Part shown: piece after piece, positions 36,675-46,080 of the stretch
Layout of the letters: each line of letters begins with the position of its first letter
Position numbering within the stretch: the first letter of the stretch is position 1
DNA from: Ktedonospora formicarum
Lineage (GTDB): Bacteria > Chloroflexota > Ktedonobacteria > Ktedonobacterales > Ktedonobacteraceae
Assembly (NCBI RefSeq): GCF_016587355.1
Contig: NZ_BNJF01000002.1
Span: 806,001-870,000 of the forward strand
DNA length: 64,000 nucleotides
Reading direction: 5' to 3'
Program-made: the position numbers and the translations under genes
The notes under the pieces: generated by a model
The model's database searches: none
What the model was told of the DNA's origin: nothing
What the model saw: the letters and a program-made list of their open reading frames with translations, nothing else

Positions 36675-37262
36675 ATGCCACTCATCGTTGAAAGCCATCG
36701 CCTTAATAGCGCGACCCTGCTTCGCCGTTATGGTCAGGCTCGCGTTCTCGATGTGACATCGCGTGGGGTTGAACCCTGGATTCGCGTCAGTCCTTTCTAT
36801 CCGCATGGCGCGATCCCAGTGCCTTTCTCGCCCGGTTACGTCGGCGCCTCAGTGGAGGGCATCTGGCAAGGCCTCAAGGTCTTTGAGCGCGCCGATGTCG
36901 ATATAAGCAAATTCAGCGTGACTACAATGAAAGGACTTAAACGCTCGGTCCGTGCCAATGGTCCTGTTCTCGGGCATCGCGAGGGCGTCCACGGCACTCG
37001 CCTGCTTGGCTATCTTGACGCTCGCTACACGATTTACCTTCCTACCTATCTCTGGGTAATCGAGCATAACCTCCAGGCTGAAATCGCAACCCTCCGCCAG
37101 TTGTCCGCCAACGAAACCGTTATTCTCCTCGATTACGAGACCAACGCCGATGTTACCAACCTGCAAAAACCGCTCTCCCATGCCGCGCTCATCAAACTCT
37201 ACATCGAGAACCTCTGGCCCAATGCCAACTCAAGTTCAACATCTATACATCAGAGTAAGTGA
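36675..37262 (+). CDS. Conserved-looking hypothetical protein
   Basis: 195 residues, soluble. It begins MPLIVESHRLNSATLLRRYG; a central GYVGASVEGIWQGLKVF is followed by VLGHREGVHGTRLLGYLDAR and YLPTYLWVIEHNL, then a helical end with VILLDYETNADV. The composition is normal for a globular enzyme-like protein, but I do not recognise the family. GAGAGGTGA precedes the ATG. It is third in line after the HAD and lipoprotein genes, with a 53-bp gap. Confidence 0.55.
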   Translation: MPLIVESHRLNSATLLRRYGQARVLDVTSRGVEPWIRVSPFYPHGAIPVPFSPGYVGASVEGIWQGLKVFERADVDISKFSVTTMKGLKRSVRANGPVLGHREGVHGTRLLGYLDARYTIYLPTYLWVIEHNLQAEIATLRQLSANETVILLDYETNADVTNLQKPLSHAALIKLYIENLWPNANSSSTSIHQSK

Positions 37263-37587
37263 AGCAAAGATCGAAAGGATATGGTCATGTCAGCAGAATC
37301 CACAAAACTTTCCCTATTTACCCCTCGCTTGTTCCCGCTTGAACTGTTATACTCGTGACCTAAAGCCTACACGAATGTACCTGCGTTCCTACGGTTGATA
37401 GATTGGTCATCGCGCATCCATTATTGCGCATACCAAGCTCCTGAAGGCGCGTAGTATCCATGAGTGAGAGCGCTTTGTTGTACACCAGATAGAGGTTAAA
37501 TCCGGGCGCATTTTGTCGTCCCAGCATCCTTGTGATCGAAGATACTGATCAGTTCTCTACTCAAATAGAGAACGGAGAGGAAATACA
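37263..37587. other. Intergenic region
   Basis: About 325 bp with host-like base composition and no supported gene. It ends in AACGGAGAGG, the ribosome site of the GC-rich gene that follows. Confidence 0.35.
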
Positions 37588-37983
37588 ATGTCTTCTCGTC
37601 TGCCGAGCCCGGTCACGGCCGCGAACACCCTGAAGTGGCACAACCAGCGAGACACGATCGACCTCTGCCAGGGCGACCAGCTCGCCAGGCTCGCGGGGGA
37701 GGTCGCGCAGAACATCGCTGGTCAGGTGAACGATGCCTTCCAGACCAACGCCGGCGCCCCCAGGCGACGCATGGACCTCGCGGCCACGTTCACAGTCGGC
37801 GTGTGGAGCAACTCCCGCACGGATACCCTGGAGAACGTCACAGTCGCAACGCCGGGTCTGCCCGACGTCGCGACCAGCATTCTCGGGCTCGCCAAGGCCC
37901 TCTGCACCGACGCACTCGACGCTGGCAAGGCGGGCACCCACACCGTCACCCTCTCGGTGACGGTCGCGGTTTACAACAGTTAA
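37588..37983 (+). CDS. GC-rich orphan protein, probably acquired
   Basis: 131 residues, not recognised. Codon third positions are almost all G or C, whereas neighbours use A/T freely, so the gene looks imported from a GC-rich host such as an actinobacterium or its phage. The protein is soluble: an N-terminal helical part (TLKWHNQRDTIDLCQGDQLA) and a C-terminal beta-rich part ending HTVTLSVTVAVYNS. GGAGAGG sits before the ATG. A strong hairpin terminator follows at 38020-38056, giving a self-contained unit. It could be a small virion-like or secreted-system protein, but nothing decides this. Confidence 0.5.
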   Translation: MSSRLPSPVTAANTLKWHNQRDTIDLCQGDQLARLAGEVAQNIAGQVNDAFQTNAGAPRRRMDLAATFTVGVWSNSRTDTLENVTVATPGLPDVATSILGLAKALCTDALDAGKAGTHTVTLSVTVAVYNS

Positions 37984-38019
37984 CCACCGTTCAAGCGGTG
38001 TCAGCGCTCAGCGTATGTG

Positions 38020-38056
38020 GCTGGGGAAGGACCTCTGACGAGGTTCTCTCCCCAGC
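38020..38056 (+). terminator. Terminator of the GC-rich orphan gene
   Basis: GCTGGGGA-AGGACCT (38020-38034) pairs with AGGTTCT-c-TCCCCAGC (38041-38056) around a 6-nt loop and is followed by ACAACGTTTTT. Confidence 0.7.
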
Positions 38057-38374
38057 TACAACGTTTTTCAGCACTTCATCCACTATCCCTACTTACTTTC
38101 CAGCCCATCCCCACTCCCTACCATTATTGATAGATACTGGGTTCGAGTCAGTGACTGTCATCAACTTTATCTAACACAACCATCCAAGCGTATTAAAATT
38201 CCGTATAGATCTACCAATCTCACCCAATTCTCCTATTCTCGCTGGTTCTTTTTTAATGTGGTCCTCTGGTATAATGTAAGGGTATTTAAGCGGTTCTATG
38301 CATACCGCTTATCATCCCATTCCATGACGTTCCGTCTATTTCGTTGTATACTTTGCCGGTGAAGGAGTTTGCGC
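38057..38374. other. Intergenic region upstream of the first giant regulator
   Basis: About 320 bp of AT-rich DNA holding the promoter of the 38375 gene. GTGAAGGAG at 38359-38367 is its ribosome site. No repeat was recognised. Confidence 0.35.
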
Positions 38375-41300
38375 ATGCAGAGCAAAGTGACCTATCACCA
38401 GCAGGTGAGCTACTGTGGAAAGCCTCGCTGCCGCAAGTGCCGCGAAGGGACCGGACATGGCCCCTACTGGTACGCTTATAAGACGGTCGATGGCCGTACA
38501 ACACGCACATATATCGGTAAGAACTTACCGCCAGATGTTCAGGCTCAGATGGAGGGCCATACGGAGAATCCAGCCTTCTCCGAGGCCGACTCTCAATCTC
38601 ATGCCAGCATCCGCATATACGTTCTGGGTCAGTTCCGCCTCGAACGCCGAGCCTCACGCTCAGGCGATTGGCAGACAGTGACTGAATCAGCTTGGCAGCA
38701 TCAGCGAGTACGTGCTCTGCTGGGATCTCTTGTGAGTGCGACGGGGCGCAAGCTCGGGCGCGAGCAGATTATGGACAACCTCTGGCCCGAACTCGATTTA
38801 GATGTCGCAGCTAGCCGCCTTGACCGCGCTGTGTATAGCTTGCGCCAGATCTTTGAACCGCAGCGCAACCGACCTGCGACCTCACCCCTCCTGCTCACTG
38901 AACGCGAGGTGCTGGCTCTCGCGGACCAGTCGCAGATCTGGGTTGATGCTGATGCCTTCGATTCTCTGCTTTCACAGGCTCATTCCCTTCAGCGCGAGGA
39001 CCCCGGCAAGGCCGAGAAGTTATTCAATGAAGCCGCGACCCTCTATGGCGGAATCTTCCTGCCCGAGGCTCGTAAAGTGGAGTGGACCTCCGCGCGCCGC
39101 GAGTCTCTTCAGCGAAGTTGGATTGGCATGTTGCTAGAACTAGCCGATCTACGCATCCGCCGCGAGGCCTTCCAGGCCGCTATCGAGCCTCTTGACCGCT
39201 TGCTACTGGTCGATCCTACCAATGAGGCGGCGGTCCAGCGCTTAATCAAGCTGCTCGTTCATCTCGGACGCCGAGGTGAGGCCCTCCGTGCCTATAAACG
39301 CCTCGCGACAGTCCTCAGCCAGGGCTATCATATCGCGCCTCTGCCAGATACACGCCAGTTATATGATGAGCTCAAGTCAGGGAATAATAGTGCCGCGCTT
39401 GCTCTCAATACGACGCCTTCCACCTCTACAGCAGACACGCGAACGGCGACAGCGCACACGACTAACATGGAGGCCAATCCAGCTCTACGCATCGGGCGTA
39501 CTCACCAGAGTCCCCTTATTGGACGCAATGAAGAGTTGATGACTCTGCGCACAATGATTGAGCATACCGAACAGGCTGCGCGCTTCAAGCTGACCGTACA
39601 GAAGAAGACTATCACGTCAACCCTGGACACACCGCGCCGCCCTCAATGCGGCATTCTGATGGGTGAGGTTGGCATTGGAAAGACGCGCCTGGCCGAGGAG
39701 TTGAGCCGCGAGGCACGCGGCAAGAACTGGGCTGTGGCCTGGAGTCGCGTCTACGCTCAAGAGACAAGCATCCCTTATCGCCTCTGGACCGAGATCCTAC
39801 GCAAAGCGACAACACAGGGCGCGTGGCAGCGCCAGGAGATGACACGTCGCCCGCTCGTCTTCCAGCCTCTCGCCGCGCTCCTGCCCGAGTTAATCGACTA
39901 TCTACCACCGATGGCACTCTCAACCCCCCTCCCACCAGAGCAGGAGCAATTGCGCCTATGGGAAGCCACGCGCGAACTTCTGGTTCTCATCAGTGAGAGC
40001 ACGCCTCTTATTATCGCGCTTGATGACCTGCAATGGTCCGACCGCAGTAGTTGCGAATTATTAGCCTATCTCGCACGCCGTATTCAGGGTCATCCCATCG
40101 TGATCGTTGGCACCTGTCGCGATAACGAGCTTGCTCAGGATCATCCCCTCAAGGCCCTGCTCACTGACCTGCAACGCGAGCATGCTGTTGAGACCGTCAA
40201 TCTCGCCCCTCTTCAACAGGAGGAGATCAGCGCTCTTGTCTCCTACGTCCCACACATTTCGCAGCCTCTCGTCCAGCGCATCAGCCTGCGTGCGGCGGGT
40301 AATCCCTTCTTCGCCGAAGAGCTGGCCCGTACCATTGGCGCTCAACTTGCCACTACTGCTTCAAGCAACGGCAACGGTCAGGGCCATGCCTATACGAATA
40401 TCGAGAACACATTGAGCAAGGTCAATGCTAATGGCGAGGAGATGCTACCTGATACTATTACTGCTGTGCTCAACCTACGTCTCGACCGTCTGACGCAGAA
40501 GTGCCGTAGCTTGCTCCAGAAGGCAGCCGTTCTTGGAGGCTCTTTTGAGTTCCAGATCATCAGCGCCATGGAGGCCCACACCCCCGGCATGGATGAAGAC
40601 ATCGTACTCGACCTGCTCGAAGAGGGTCTGCGCTCCGGCATGCTCACCGAGGAAGGCTCCGGCACCCGCGTAACCTACCAATTCTGGCATCCTCTACTCG
40701 TCAGCCACCTCTATGAGACATTGAGCGCGGCACGTCGTGCTAGCCTCCACCGCCGCGCCGCCGACATCTTCCAGACGATGTACTCTGGACGTGAAGAGGA
40801 GCACGCCGCTACCATCACCCATCACCTCCTACTCGGAGGGGCCGCCGACGACCGTATCGCCCACTTCGCCGAAATAGCCGCGCGCCACTCCTACGCCCTC
40901 TCCGCCTATCCCGACGCCGAGAAGCACTACAAAATCGCCCTTCAGCACCTCCCCTCCACCACCCGCGACCAACGCGCCCAGATTCTCGAATACCTCGGCG
41001 AATGCACACGTCTTCAGGGTAAATATGAGGAGGCCCGCCAGTTATACGAGAATGCCCTACAAGAGCGCAGCCAGCTTAGCGCATATCTCAACCTTTCACA
41101 GGAAGAGGCAGAAATCCAGGCCCTACTCTGGTGTGAAGTTGGTGTTACTTGGTACGATGTAGGCAATGCCGTGAAAGCCCAACAGTTCTACAATCAATGT
41201 GAAATGGTACTACAAAAGGCCAACATCACAACCAGTTACGTATGGGCATACCTCCGTTATTGGGAGAGCCGCAACCATTGGAGGGATGGCAACTATGATA

Positions 41301-42484
41301 AAGCAAGAGAAGTAATACAAGAAGCTATTAATCTCTTCAAAGACACATCACTTGCCAACGCTCATTTAACATCCCCAGATTATCCAACTCAAATTCAGCG
41401 TATTCTGCAAGGAGACCCTGTCATACTAGGGCGTATGCACAATCTTCTAGGGATGATTGAAGCTGCAAGTGGCCGTAGCAGCGATGGCTTAGATCATTAC
41501 AACAGGGCTTTAACTATCTTTGAACAGCATGAGCGCATCAGAGACATCGCATTGTTATCTTGCAACATAGGTGATGTATTATTACGACGAGCTGAATTTG
41601 AAGATGCTCAATCAGCACTCAGGACCTCGCTAAATCTTGCTGAACGTGTTGGTGAAACACCTCTAATTTCATTTGCGCGAGGGAATCTTGGAGTGCTAGA
41701 TGCACGTCAGGGCAACTTACACGATGCCGAAAACGAATTGGTTCAAGGCATTACAACTGCAACCACTTCTAATCAAATGGCAATTCTTAGCATCATGCAA
41801 GCTACGCTTTCTATGGTTCAGCAAGAACTGGGTAAGCTACATAATGCCACTCAAGCACTAAAACAGGCATTGAAATTAAGCTATTCAATGCATATTACAC
41901 CTTATATTGGCATGACATTGCTAGCACTCGGTCATCTGCGTTTTACACAGGCACTTACCACAGAAAACGATAAACAGACAAGTTTAAGGCTCCTCAAACG
42001 TGCTCAAGCAGCTCTGACAAAATCTCTTTCGCTGGATGGCTTGGAAGCAGAAACAAGATCGGAAGCTCAACTCCTGCTTTCAGTGATTCTCTTGCAGCTA
42101 GGAGACATCAAACACTCTTATGAGGAAGCCACCCAGGCCATAGCAGACATTGAAAGATATGAATTGATCTGGCTGAAGGGGCGTGGGCAGCGAACCCTTG
42201 GCGAAATCCAGAGGTATCTAGGTAATAATGAAGATGCCATCCACTACTATGAGCAGGCCCTCAACACTTGTCGTAAATATGAAATGAGCCTGGAAGAAGG
42301 CCATACGCTTTCAGCATACGGGCAAATCTTGATCAAATTAGGAGAGCGAAATCAAAGAGAGACAGACTATCAGCGAGGATTACGCCATTTACAGGACGCC
42401 TTGCGCATCTTTAAAGCATGTGGAGCAAAAAAGGATGCTCATAACGTTGAGCAACTTCTTGATGGCGAACGATCTGCTCTCTGA
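38375..42484 (+). CDS. SARP/BTAD-type transcriptional regulator with AAA ATPase and TPR array
   Basis: 1,369 residues. Order: (1) an N-terminal module with CGKPRCRKCREGTGHGPYWY, resembling DUF6788, possibly zinc-binding; (2) a winged-helix DNA-binding part (IRIYVLGQFRL...LGREQIMDNLWPELD...RLDRAVYSLR) and BTAD helices; (3) a STAND-type AAA ATPase with Walker A LMGEVGIGKTRLAEEL and Walker B LIIALDDLQWSD; (4) a long TPR region to the end. It is expected to bind ATP and an effector through the TPRs to activate genes. The ATG at 38375 lies 7 nt after GAAGGAG; an upstream in-frame TTG is less likely. From about 41,100 onward the DNA is visibly more AT-rich than the 5' two-thirds. Confidence 0.85.
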   Translation: MQSKVTYHQQVSYCGKPRCRKCREGTGHGPYWYAYKTVDGRTTRTYIGKNLPPDVQAQMEGHTENPAFSEADSQSHASIRIYVLGQFRLERRASRSGDWQTVTESAWQHQRVRALLGSLVSATGRKLGREQIMDNLWPELDLDVAASRLDRAVYSLRQIFEPQRNRPATSPLLLTEREVLALADQSQIWVDADAFDSLLSQAHSLQREDPGKAEKLFNEAATLYGGIFLPEARKVEWTSARRESLQRSWIGMLLELADLRIRREAFQAAIEPLDRLLLVDPTNEAAVQRLIKLLVHLGRRGEALRAYKRLATVLSQGYHIAPLPDTRQLYDELKSGNNSAALALNTTPSTSTADTRTATAHTTNMEANPALRIGRTHQSPLIGRNEELMTLRTMIEHTEQAARFKLTVQKKTITSTLDTPRRPQCGILMGEVGIGKTRLAEELSREARGKNWAVAWSRVYAQETSIPYRLWTEILRKATTQGAWQRQEMTRRPLVFQPLAALLPELIDYLPPMALSTPLPPEQEQLRLWEATRELLVLISESTPLIIALDDLQWSDRSSCELLAYLARRIQGHPIVIVGTCRDNELAQDHPLKALLTDLQREHAVETVNLAPLQQEEISALVSYVPHISQPLVQRISLRAAGNPFFAEELARTIGAQLATTASSNGNGQGHAYTNIENTLSKVNANGEEMLPDTITAVLNLRLDRLTQKCRSLLQKAAVLGGSFEFQIISAMEAHTPGMDEDIVLDLLEEGLRSGMLTEEGSGTRVTYQFWHPLLVSHLYETLSAARRASLHRRAADIFQTMYSGREEEHAATITHHLLLGGAADDRIAHFAEIAARHSYALSAYPDAEKHYKIALQHLPSTTRDQRAQILEYLGECTRLQGKYEEARQLYENALQERSQLSAYLNLSQEEAEIQALLWCEVGVTWYDVGNAVKAQQFYNQCEMVLQKANITTSYVWAYLRYWESRNHWRDGNYDKAREVIQEAINLFKDTSLANAHLTSPDYPTQIQRILQGDPVILGRMHNLLGMIEAASGRSSDGLDHYNRALTIFEQHERIRDIALLSCNIGDVLLRRAEFEDAQSALRTSLNLAERVGETPLISFARGNLGVLDARQGNLHDAENELVQGITTATTSNQMAILSIMQATLSMVQQELGKLHNATQALKQALKLSYSMHITPYIGMTLLALGHLRFTQALTTENDKQTSLRLLKRAQAALTKSLSLDGLEAETRSEAQLLLSVILLQLGDIKHSYEEATQAIADIERYELIWLKGRGQRTLGEIQRYLGNNEDAIHYYEQALNTCRKYEMSLEEGHTLSAYGQILIKLGERNQRETDYQRGLRHLQDALRIFKACGAKKDAHNVEQLLDGERSAL

Positions 42485-42870
42485 GTTCAGCAGGCTACAA
42501 TTTATCACAGCACGATAAACATCCAAAAATCTGACGACGTCCATCGCATAATGCTATGTCACTCACACTTTGTAATCCTCCACGACATTCCGCACGATAG
42601 CCGTCCAGGTCTATGACCCTCCGCGCTTGGCGAGCTACCATCGCGTCTAGCAAATGTTGATATCAAAACGCTACATTCCAACCCCATCCTTCAGTATTAT
42701 TACTCTCACAAGGATATGACGATGGCGAGCCGCGAAAATAAAACCTTTCGCCATAGTCAAATCTACAAACAGCCTACAAAACACCCTTAGCTCGCTAGGC
42801 CCGTAAACCTGGAATGTCGACCAGGGCGGGCACCCATGACACACCCACACCCAGAAAGGATGTGCCACCT
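42485..42870. other. Intergenic region
   Basis: About 385 bp after the first giant regulator. No supported gene, repeat or clear terminator was seen. Confidence 0.3.
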
Positions 42871-43038
42871 ATGAGTCTCGCGCTGCGCAAAAATCAAATG
42901 CTCGCACTCGTTATTCTTGCTTTTCTTACCTTAGTCGTCATAGGTCTTGTCACCTACACCACCATCGCTCATGTCGATGTATGGCACATGTTCAGCGCCT
43001 CCGACATTAAGCCAAATATGATTTATCCTCATGGCTAG
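42871..43038 (+). CDS. Small single-pass membrane protein
   Basis: 55 residues from the ATG at 42871, behind AGAAAGGATG. One membrane helix (about residues 9-32, LALVILAFLTLVVIGLVTYT) with a basic N-terminus and a short outer tail ending MIYPHG. A longer frame begins at 42814 without a ribosome site. No family recognised; reported because start signal and membrane segment agree. Confidence 0.4.
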   Translation: MSLALRKNQMLALVILAFLTLVVIGLVTYTTIAHVDVWHMFSASDIKPNMIYPHG

Positions 43039-43551
43039 ACATTAGTACATACGCATATCTATAGCATAGACGTACAATGTGCCTCAACCAACCGAAAGGA
43101 TGGTCTCATGTCTCACTACGACTAACCTCTAAACAAAGGGCGCTTGCTAAGTGCCTGCATGTGCAAGACCAGTCCGGGGCTTTACCACCTCGACGTATTG
43201 GCCTGATAGCTGGAGGTCGCGCCCACGTCCAGCGCCAGCGCGACCCCCAGCCACCGGGCTAGCAGACAACACCCAGTCGACACCACTCCGTGACGGGCAC
43301 GCCCGTCCACCGCGCGAACGAGAGAGCCTCCCCAGTGAGCCGGGGATGGCTCTCTTTTCATTGCTCGAACACGATCAACAAACGCGTTCCACCTCCCTAC
43401 TCCATGTACTCACGCCATTCCAAATGGCCCCCTTCTAAGCTGTAAAATTGGACAGTGACACCACTCCAACTTCCCTGTATACTGACCACAAGTAACGGCA
43501 AGCGCGCTGCCACCACAAAGAGATGCATGGCTACACGAAAGGATTTGCAGC
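43039..43551. other. Intergenic region with a GC-rich remnant
   Basis: About 510 bp. The section 43180-43320 is sharply GC-rich, unlike its flanks, and ends at a strong terminator (43321-43355). Its open frames are low-complexity and have no ribosome site, so it looks like the tail of a decayed foreign gene. Confidence 0.35.
43321..43358 (+). terminator. Terminator at the end of the GC-rich remnant
   Basis: AGAGAGCC-t-CCCC (43321-43333) pairs with GGGG-at-GGCTCTCT (43342-43355), followed by TTT. In style it resembles the terminator of the GC-rich orphan gene at 38 kb. Confidence 0.65.
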
Positions 43552-43893
43552 ATGACCTATATCATCCCGAAAGAGAAAATCCAGATCAATGAAACGGCTT
43601 TCCGCTTCCAGGGGGCCGAATATGGCGATGTTCCAGCTTCCTTCTTTTGGGTCTTCACCAAGCCCGGTCGAGGTCCAGGTCTACACGTTCATCCATATGC
43701 TGAGGTCTTCGTCATGCAGCATGGTGAAGCAACCTTTACCATCGGGAGCGAGACACACGTTGTACATGGAGGAGAAATCGTCGTGGCTCCCCCCAACACA
43801 CCTCACAAGTTCATCAACACAGGCGATGAACCACTTCAGATCCTCTCCATTCACCCTAATAAAGAGGTTGTTCAGCAGTTCCTCGAAGACTAG
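43552..43893 (+). CDS. Small cupin-domain protein
   Basis: 113 residues, single cupin barrel. Motif 1 is PGLHVHPYAEVFVMQHGEAT with H-x-H and a Glu; motif 2 is GEIVVAPPNTPHKFINTGD with the distal His, so the metal-binding set is complete. Such proteins are metal-dependent dioxygenases, isomerases or sugar-binding proteins; specificity cannot be assigned. The ATG follows GAAAGGA. Monocistronic, with a terminator at 43940-43977. Confidence 0.85.
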   Translation: MTYIIPKEKIQINETAFRFQGAEYGDVPASFFWVFTKPGRGPGLHVHPYAEVFVMQHGEATFTIGSETHVVHGGEIVVAPPNTPHKFINTGDEPLQILSIHPNKEVVQQFLED

Positions 43894-43939
43894 GGCTCTA
43901 TTATTCTCTGCCAAGTGTTATAGTTGATCCTCATTGCCA

Positions 43940-43977
43940 GGTCTAGTATTAAGTTGCGCTTAACTTAATACTAGACC
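43940..43977 (+). terminator. Terminator of the small cupin gene
   Basis: Perfect 16-bp stem GGTCTAGTATTAAGTT (43940-43955) / 43962-43977 around loop GCGCTT, followed by TTTTCAT. Confidence 0.75.
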
Positions 43978-44021
43978 TTTTCATATTGACCATACTCTCA
44001 TTCAATGATAGAGTTAAGCAC

Positions 44022-44516
44022 ATGAGCAAAACGACTATCTGTCCAGGCTGTGGCCTTCACCTGCCTTCTGAGATGGAACAACTTGACGAGCGCTACAATG
44101 CTTCCTATGCATGCCGGGAGCTGTGCGGCGAACTATCTGCGTATACCCTATCACTAGGTGATGAGGAGTTCATTCACCAGCTTGTTGTTGATGCCTATGC
44201 CGCCCAGCATGCGAGCACCGCTATGAAACCCATCGCTATCACCTTCGCCCTGGCTGGATTATATCTGAGATATGAGCATAACTATACTGGTAAACAGGTT
44301 CAACATGCTCATATGCTACTCGCGCGGACACCAAAGAATTGGTCTCACTTCAACCCACCAGAAGCCAAGGCTACAATTACCATCCTCGACATCCTCAATA
44401 CTCCCGATTCTGAGCGCACTGCCACGCTAGAGGCATGGGGCAAAGCGGTCTGGAATACCTGGAAACCTGAACACGCTAGAATTGCTTCATTAGTGAATGA
44501 ACGGCTTAAAGTGTGA
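44022..44516 (+). CDS. DUF5946-like protein with N-terminal CPGCG motif
   Basis: 164 residues from the ATG at 44022; a longer in-frame start at 43986 overlaps the terminator region and is less likely. The N-terminus TTICPGCGLHLPSEM has a Cys pair and is followed by a helical body with FIHQLVVDAYAAQHAS, ITFALAGLYLRYEHNYTG and WNTWKPEHARIASLV. The arrangement matches the uncharacterised DUF5946 family as I remember it. Role unknown. The ribosome site is weak (GATAGAG). Confidence 0.6.
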   Translation: MSKTTICPGCGLHLPSEMEQLDERYNASYACRELCGELSAYTLSLGDEEFIHQLVVDAYAAQHASTAMKPIAITFALAGLYLRYEHNYTGKQVQHAHMLLARTPKNWSHFNPPEAKATITILDILNTPDSERTATLEAWGKAVWNTWKPEHARIASLVNERLKV

Positions 44517-44590
44517 TACGAACATGAGAAGGGATAGGTGATTTTACAAATACCAAAGGCAATATTGTCTTTTCAATCTTTACGGTCCAT

Positions 44591-44725
44591 TGCAACGATC
44601 CCTCACACTTCCCATTAATCCTTCTGCTCAATGCAACAATCTCTCACACTTTGTTCACCTGACCTGGCATTCTGATGCAACGATCCCTCACACTTCCATC
44701 TTCAATGCAGCGATCCTTCACACCT
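44591..44725. repeat. Four direct repeats of TGCAACGATCCCTCACACTT
   Basis: Copies at 44591-44610 and 44676-44695 (identical), 44632-44651 (two changes) and 44706-44725 (three changes), spaced 41, 44 and 30 bp. They fill the gap between the DUF5946-like gene and the oxalate decarboxylase gene. Possible readings are operator sites for the decarboxylase promoter or the multiple terminal repeats of a lost insertion sequence. No ORF is present in this 340-bp gap. Confidence 0.75.
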
Positions 44726-44860
44726 CATCCCTGTTACGCAACCTCATACGCCAACGTGTCAGGCTATAGCACGCGCGATGGCATAAACATAATATGTAGC
44801 CGCGTCGCTTGAGAAGCGGAATCTTTCAGACCAGTAATGATCATGAAAGGAACAACGACT

Positions 44861-46039
44861 ATGGGCATACTTCCCCGCCGTCATACAACTACGACTACGA
44901 CAACGGAGGAGTCTCTTCCGCAGCCTATTAGAGATGGTGCTGGCGCGAACGATCCCGGACCTCGCAATGTTGCTATAGATCGCTTAAATCCCGATATCCT
45001 GACTCCGCCTGAGACAGATTCAGGCACCATTCCTAACCTCAAGTTTTCCTTCTCTAACGCACACAACAGGCTTGAAGATGGAGGCTGGGCGCGCGAAGTA
45101 ACTGTACGCGAATTGCCGATAGCAACAACTATGGCGGGGGTCAATATGCGCCTCAAGCCTGGAGCTGTGCGCGAGCTTCACTGGCACAAAGAAGCCGAGT
45201 GGGCCTATATGCTCAATGGCCGCGCTCGCGTCACATCGGTCGACCAGGATGGTCGCAACTTTGTCGACGATGTTGGCGTCGGCGATCTCTGGAACTTCCC
45301 TGCGGGTCTTCCACACTCAATTCAGGGCCTTGAGGAAGGTTGCGAGTTCCTGCTTGTCTTTGATGATGGCAACTTCTCCGAGAACTCAACTTTTCTACTC
45401 AGCGATTGGCTCGCTCATACACCTCGCGACGTGGTAGCGAAGAATTTTGGGGTCAGTGAGAACGATCTGGACACACTTCCAGAACACGAACTCTATATAT
45501 TCCCAGCTGCGATCCCTGGCTCTCTATCCTCAGACAAAGTGAGTAGTCCTGCTGGTACCATTCCCACAAGCTTTACGCATCGTATGCTGGCTCAGAAGCC
45601 CATTCGTGTTAATGGCGGCACAGTTCGTATCACCGACTCCCATAACTTCCCCGCTGCCTCAACTATCGCTGCCGCGCTCGTAGAGATGGAACCCGGAGCA
45701 ATGCGTGAGCTCCATTGGCATCCTAATAATGACGAGTGGCAGTATTACATTGAGGGCAAGGGTCGCATGACTGTCTTCGCCTCTAATGGCGTAGCACGCA
45801 CTTTCGATTATCAGGCAGGCGATGTCGGCTATGTTCCCTTCGCGATGGGACACTATATCGAGAATACGGGCGAGACTCCACTCCGCTTCCTTGAAATGTT
45901 CAAGAGCGATCACTATGCTGATGTCTCGCTCAAGCAATGGCTAGCCCTTACACCACCAGAACTGGTTCAGGCTCACCTCCACCTCAACAAGAAAATGATG
46001 AAGTCTCTTACCAAGGAGAAGAAACCCATCACCCGCTAA
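44861..46039 (+). CDS. oxdC: Bicupin oxalate decarboxylase
   Basis: About 392 residues from the ATG at 44861, 9 nt after AAAGGA; in-frame ATGs at 44837 and 44843 lack a ribosome site. Two cupin domains each bind manganese: ELHWHKEAEWAYM...PAGLPHSIQ and ELHWHPNNDEWQYYIEG...FAMGHYIEN. The lid FSENSTFLL carries the Ser-Glu-Asn-Ser-Thr sequence with the catalytic Glu that marks decarboxylases rather than oxidases. It splits oxalate to formate and carbon dioxide. A Thr run near the N-terminus (residues 10-16) is unusual. There is no Tat or Sec signal, so it acts in the cytoplasm. Confidence 0.92.
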   Translation: MGILPRRHTTTTTTTEESLPQPIRDGAGANDPGPRNVAIDRLNPDILTPPETDSGTIPNLKFSFSNAHNRLEDGGWAREVTVRELPIATTMAGVNMRLKPGAVRELHWHKEAEWAYMLNGRARVTSVDQDGRNFVDDVGVGDLWNFPAGLPHSIQGLEEGCEFLLVFDDGNFSENSTFLLSDWLAHTPRDVVAKNFGVSENDLDTLPEHELYIFPAAIPGSLSSDKVSSPAGTIPTSFTHRMLAQKPIRVNGGTVRITDSHNFPAASTIAAALVEMEPGAMRELHWHPNNDEWQYYIEGKGRMTVFASNGVARTFDYQAGDVGYVPFAMGHYIENTGETPLRFLEMFKSDHYADVSLKQWLALTPPELVQAHLHLNKKMMKSLTKEKKPITR

Positions 46040-46050
46040 CATCTATCGAG

Positions 46051-46080
46051 TAAGGCTAGCGCATTTACACACTAGCCTTA
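46051..46080 (+). terminator. Hairpin downstream of oxalate decarboxylase gene
   Basis: TAAGGCTAG (46051-46059) pairs with CTAGCCTTA (46072-46080). There is no clear T run. The following 310 bp to 46392 are AT-rich and without a supported gene; they hold the promoter of the second giant regulator. Confidence 0.55.

Noticed and set aside
38135..38165. tRNA-like GGGTTCGAGTC
   Set aside because: Only a T-loop-like string; no acceptor stem, anticodon arm or CCA context around it.
37635..38174. 179-codon frame overlapping the GC-rich orphan gene
   Set aside because: An alternative frame of GC-rich DNA, Arg/Pro/His-rich and without a start signal; the 131-codon frame has both ribosome site and balanced composition.
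44591..44725. Intact insertion sequence at the direct repeats
   Set aside because: There is no transposase frame or paired inverted end; only the repeats are present.
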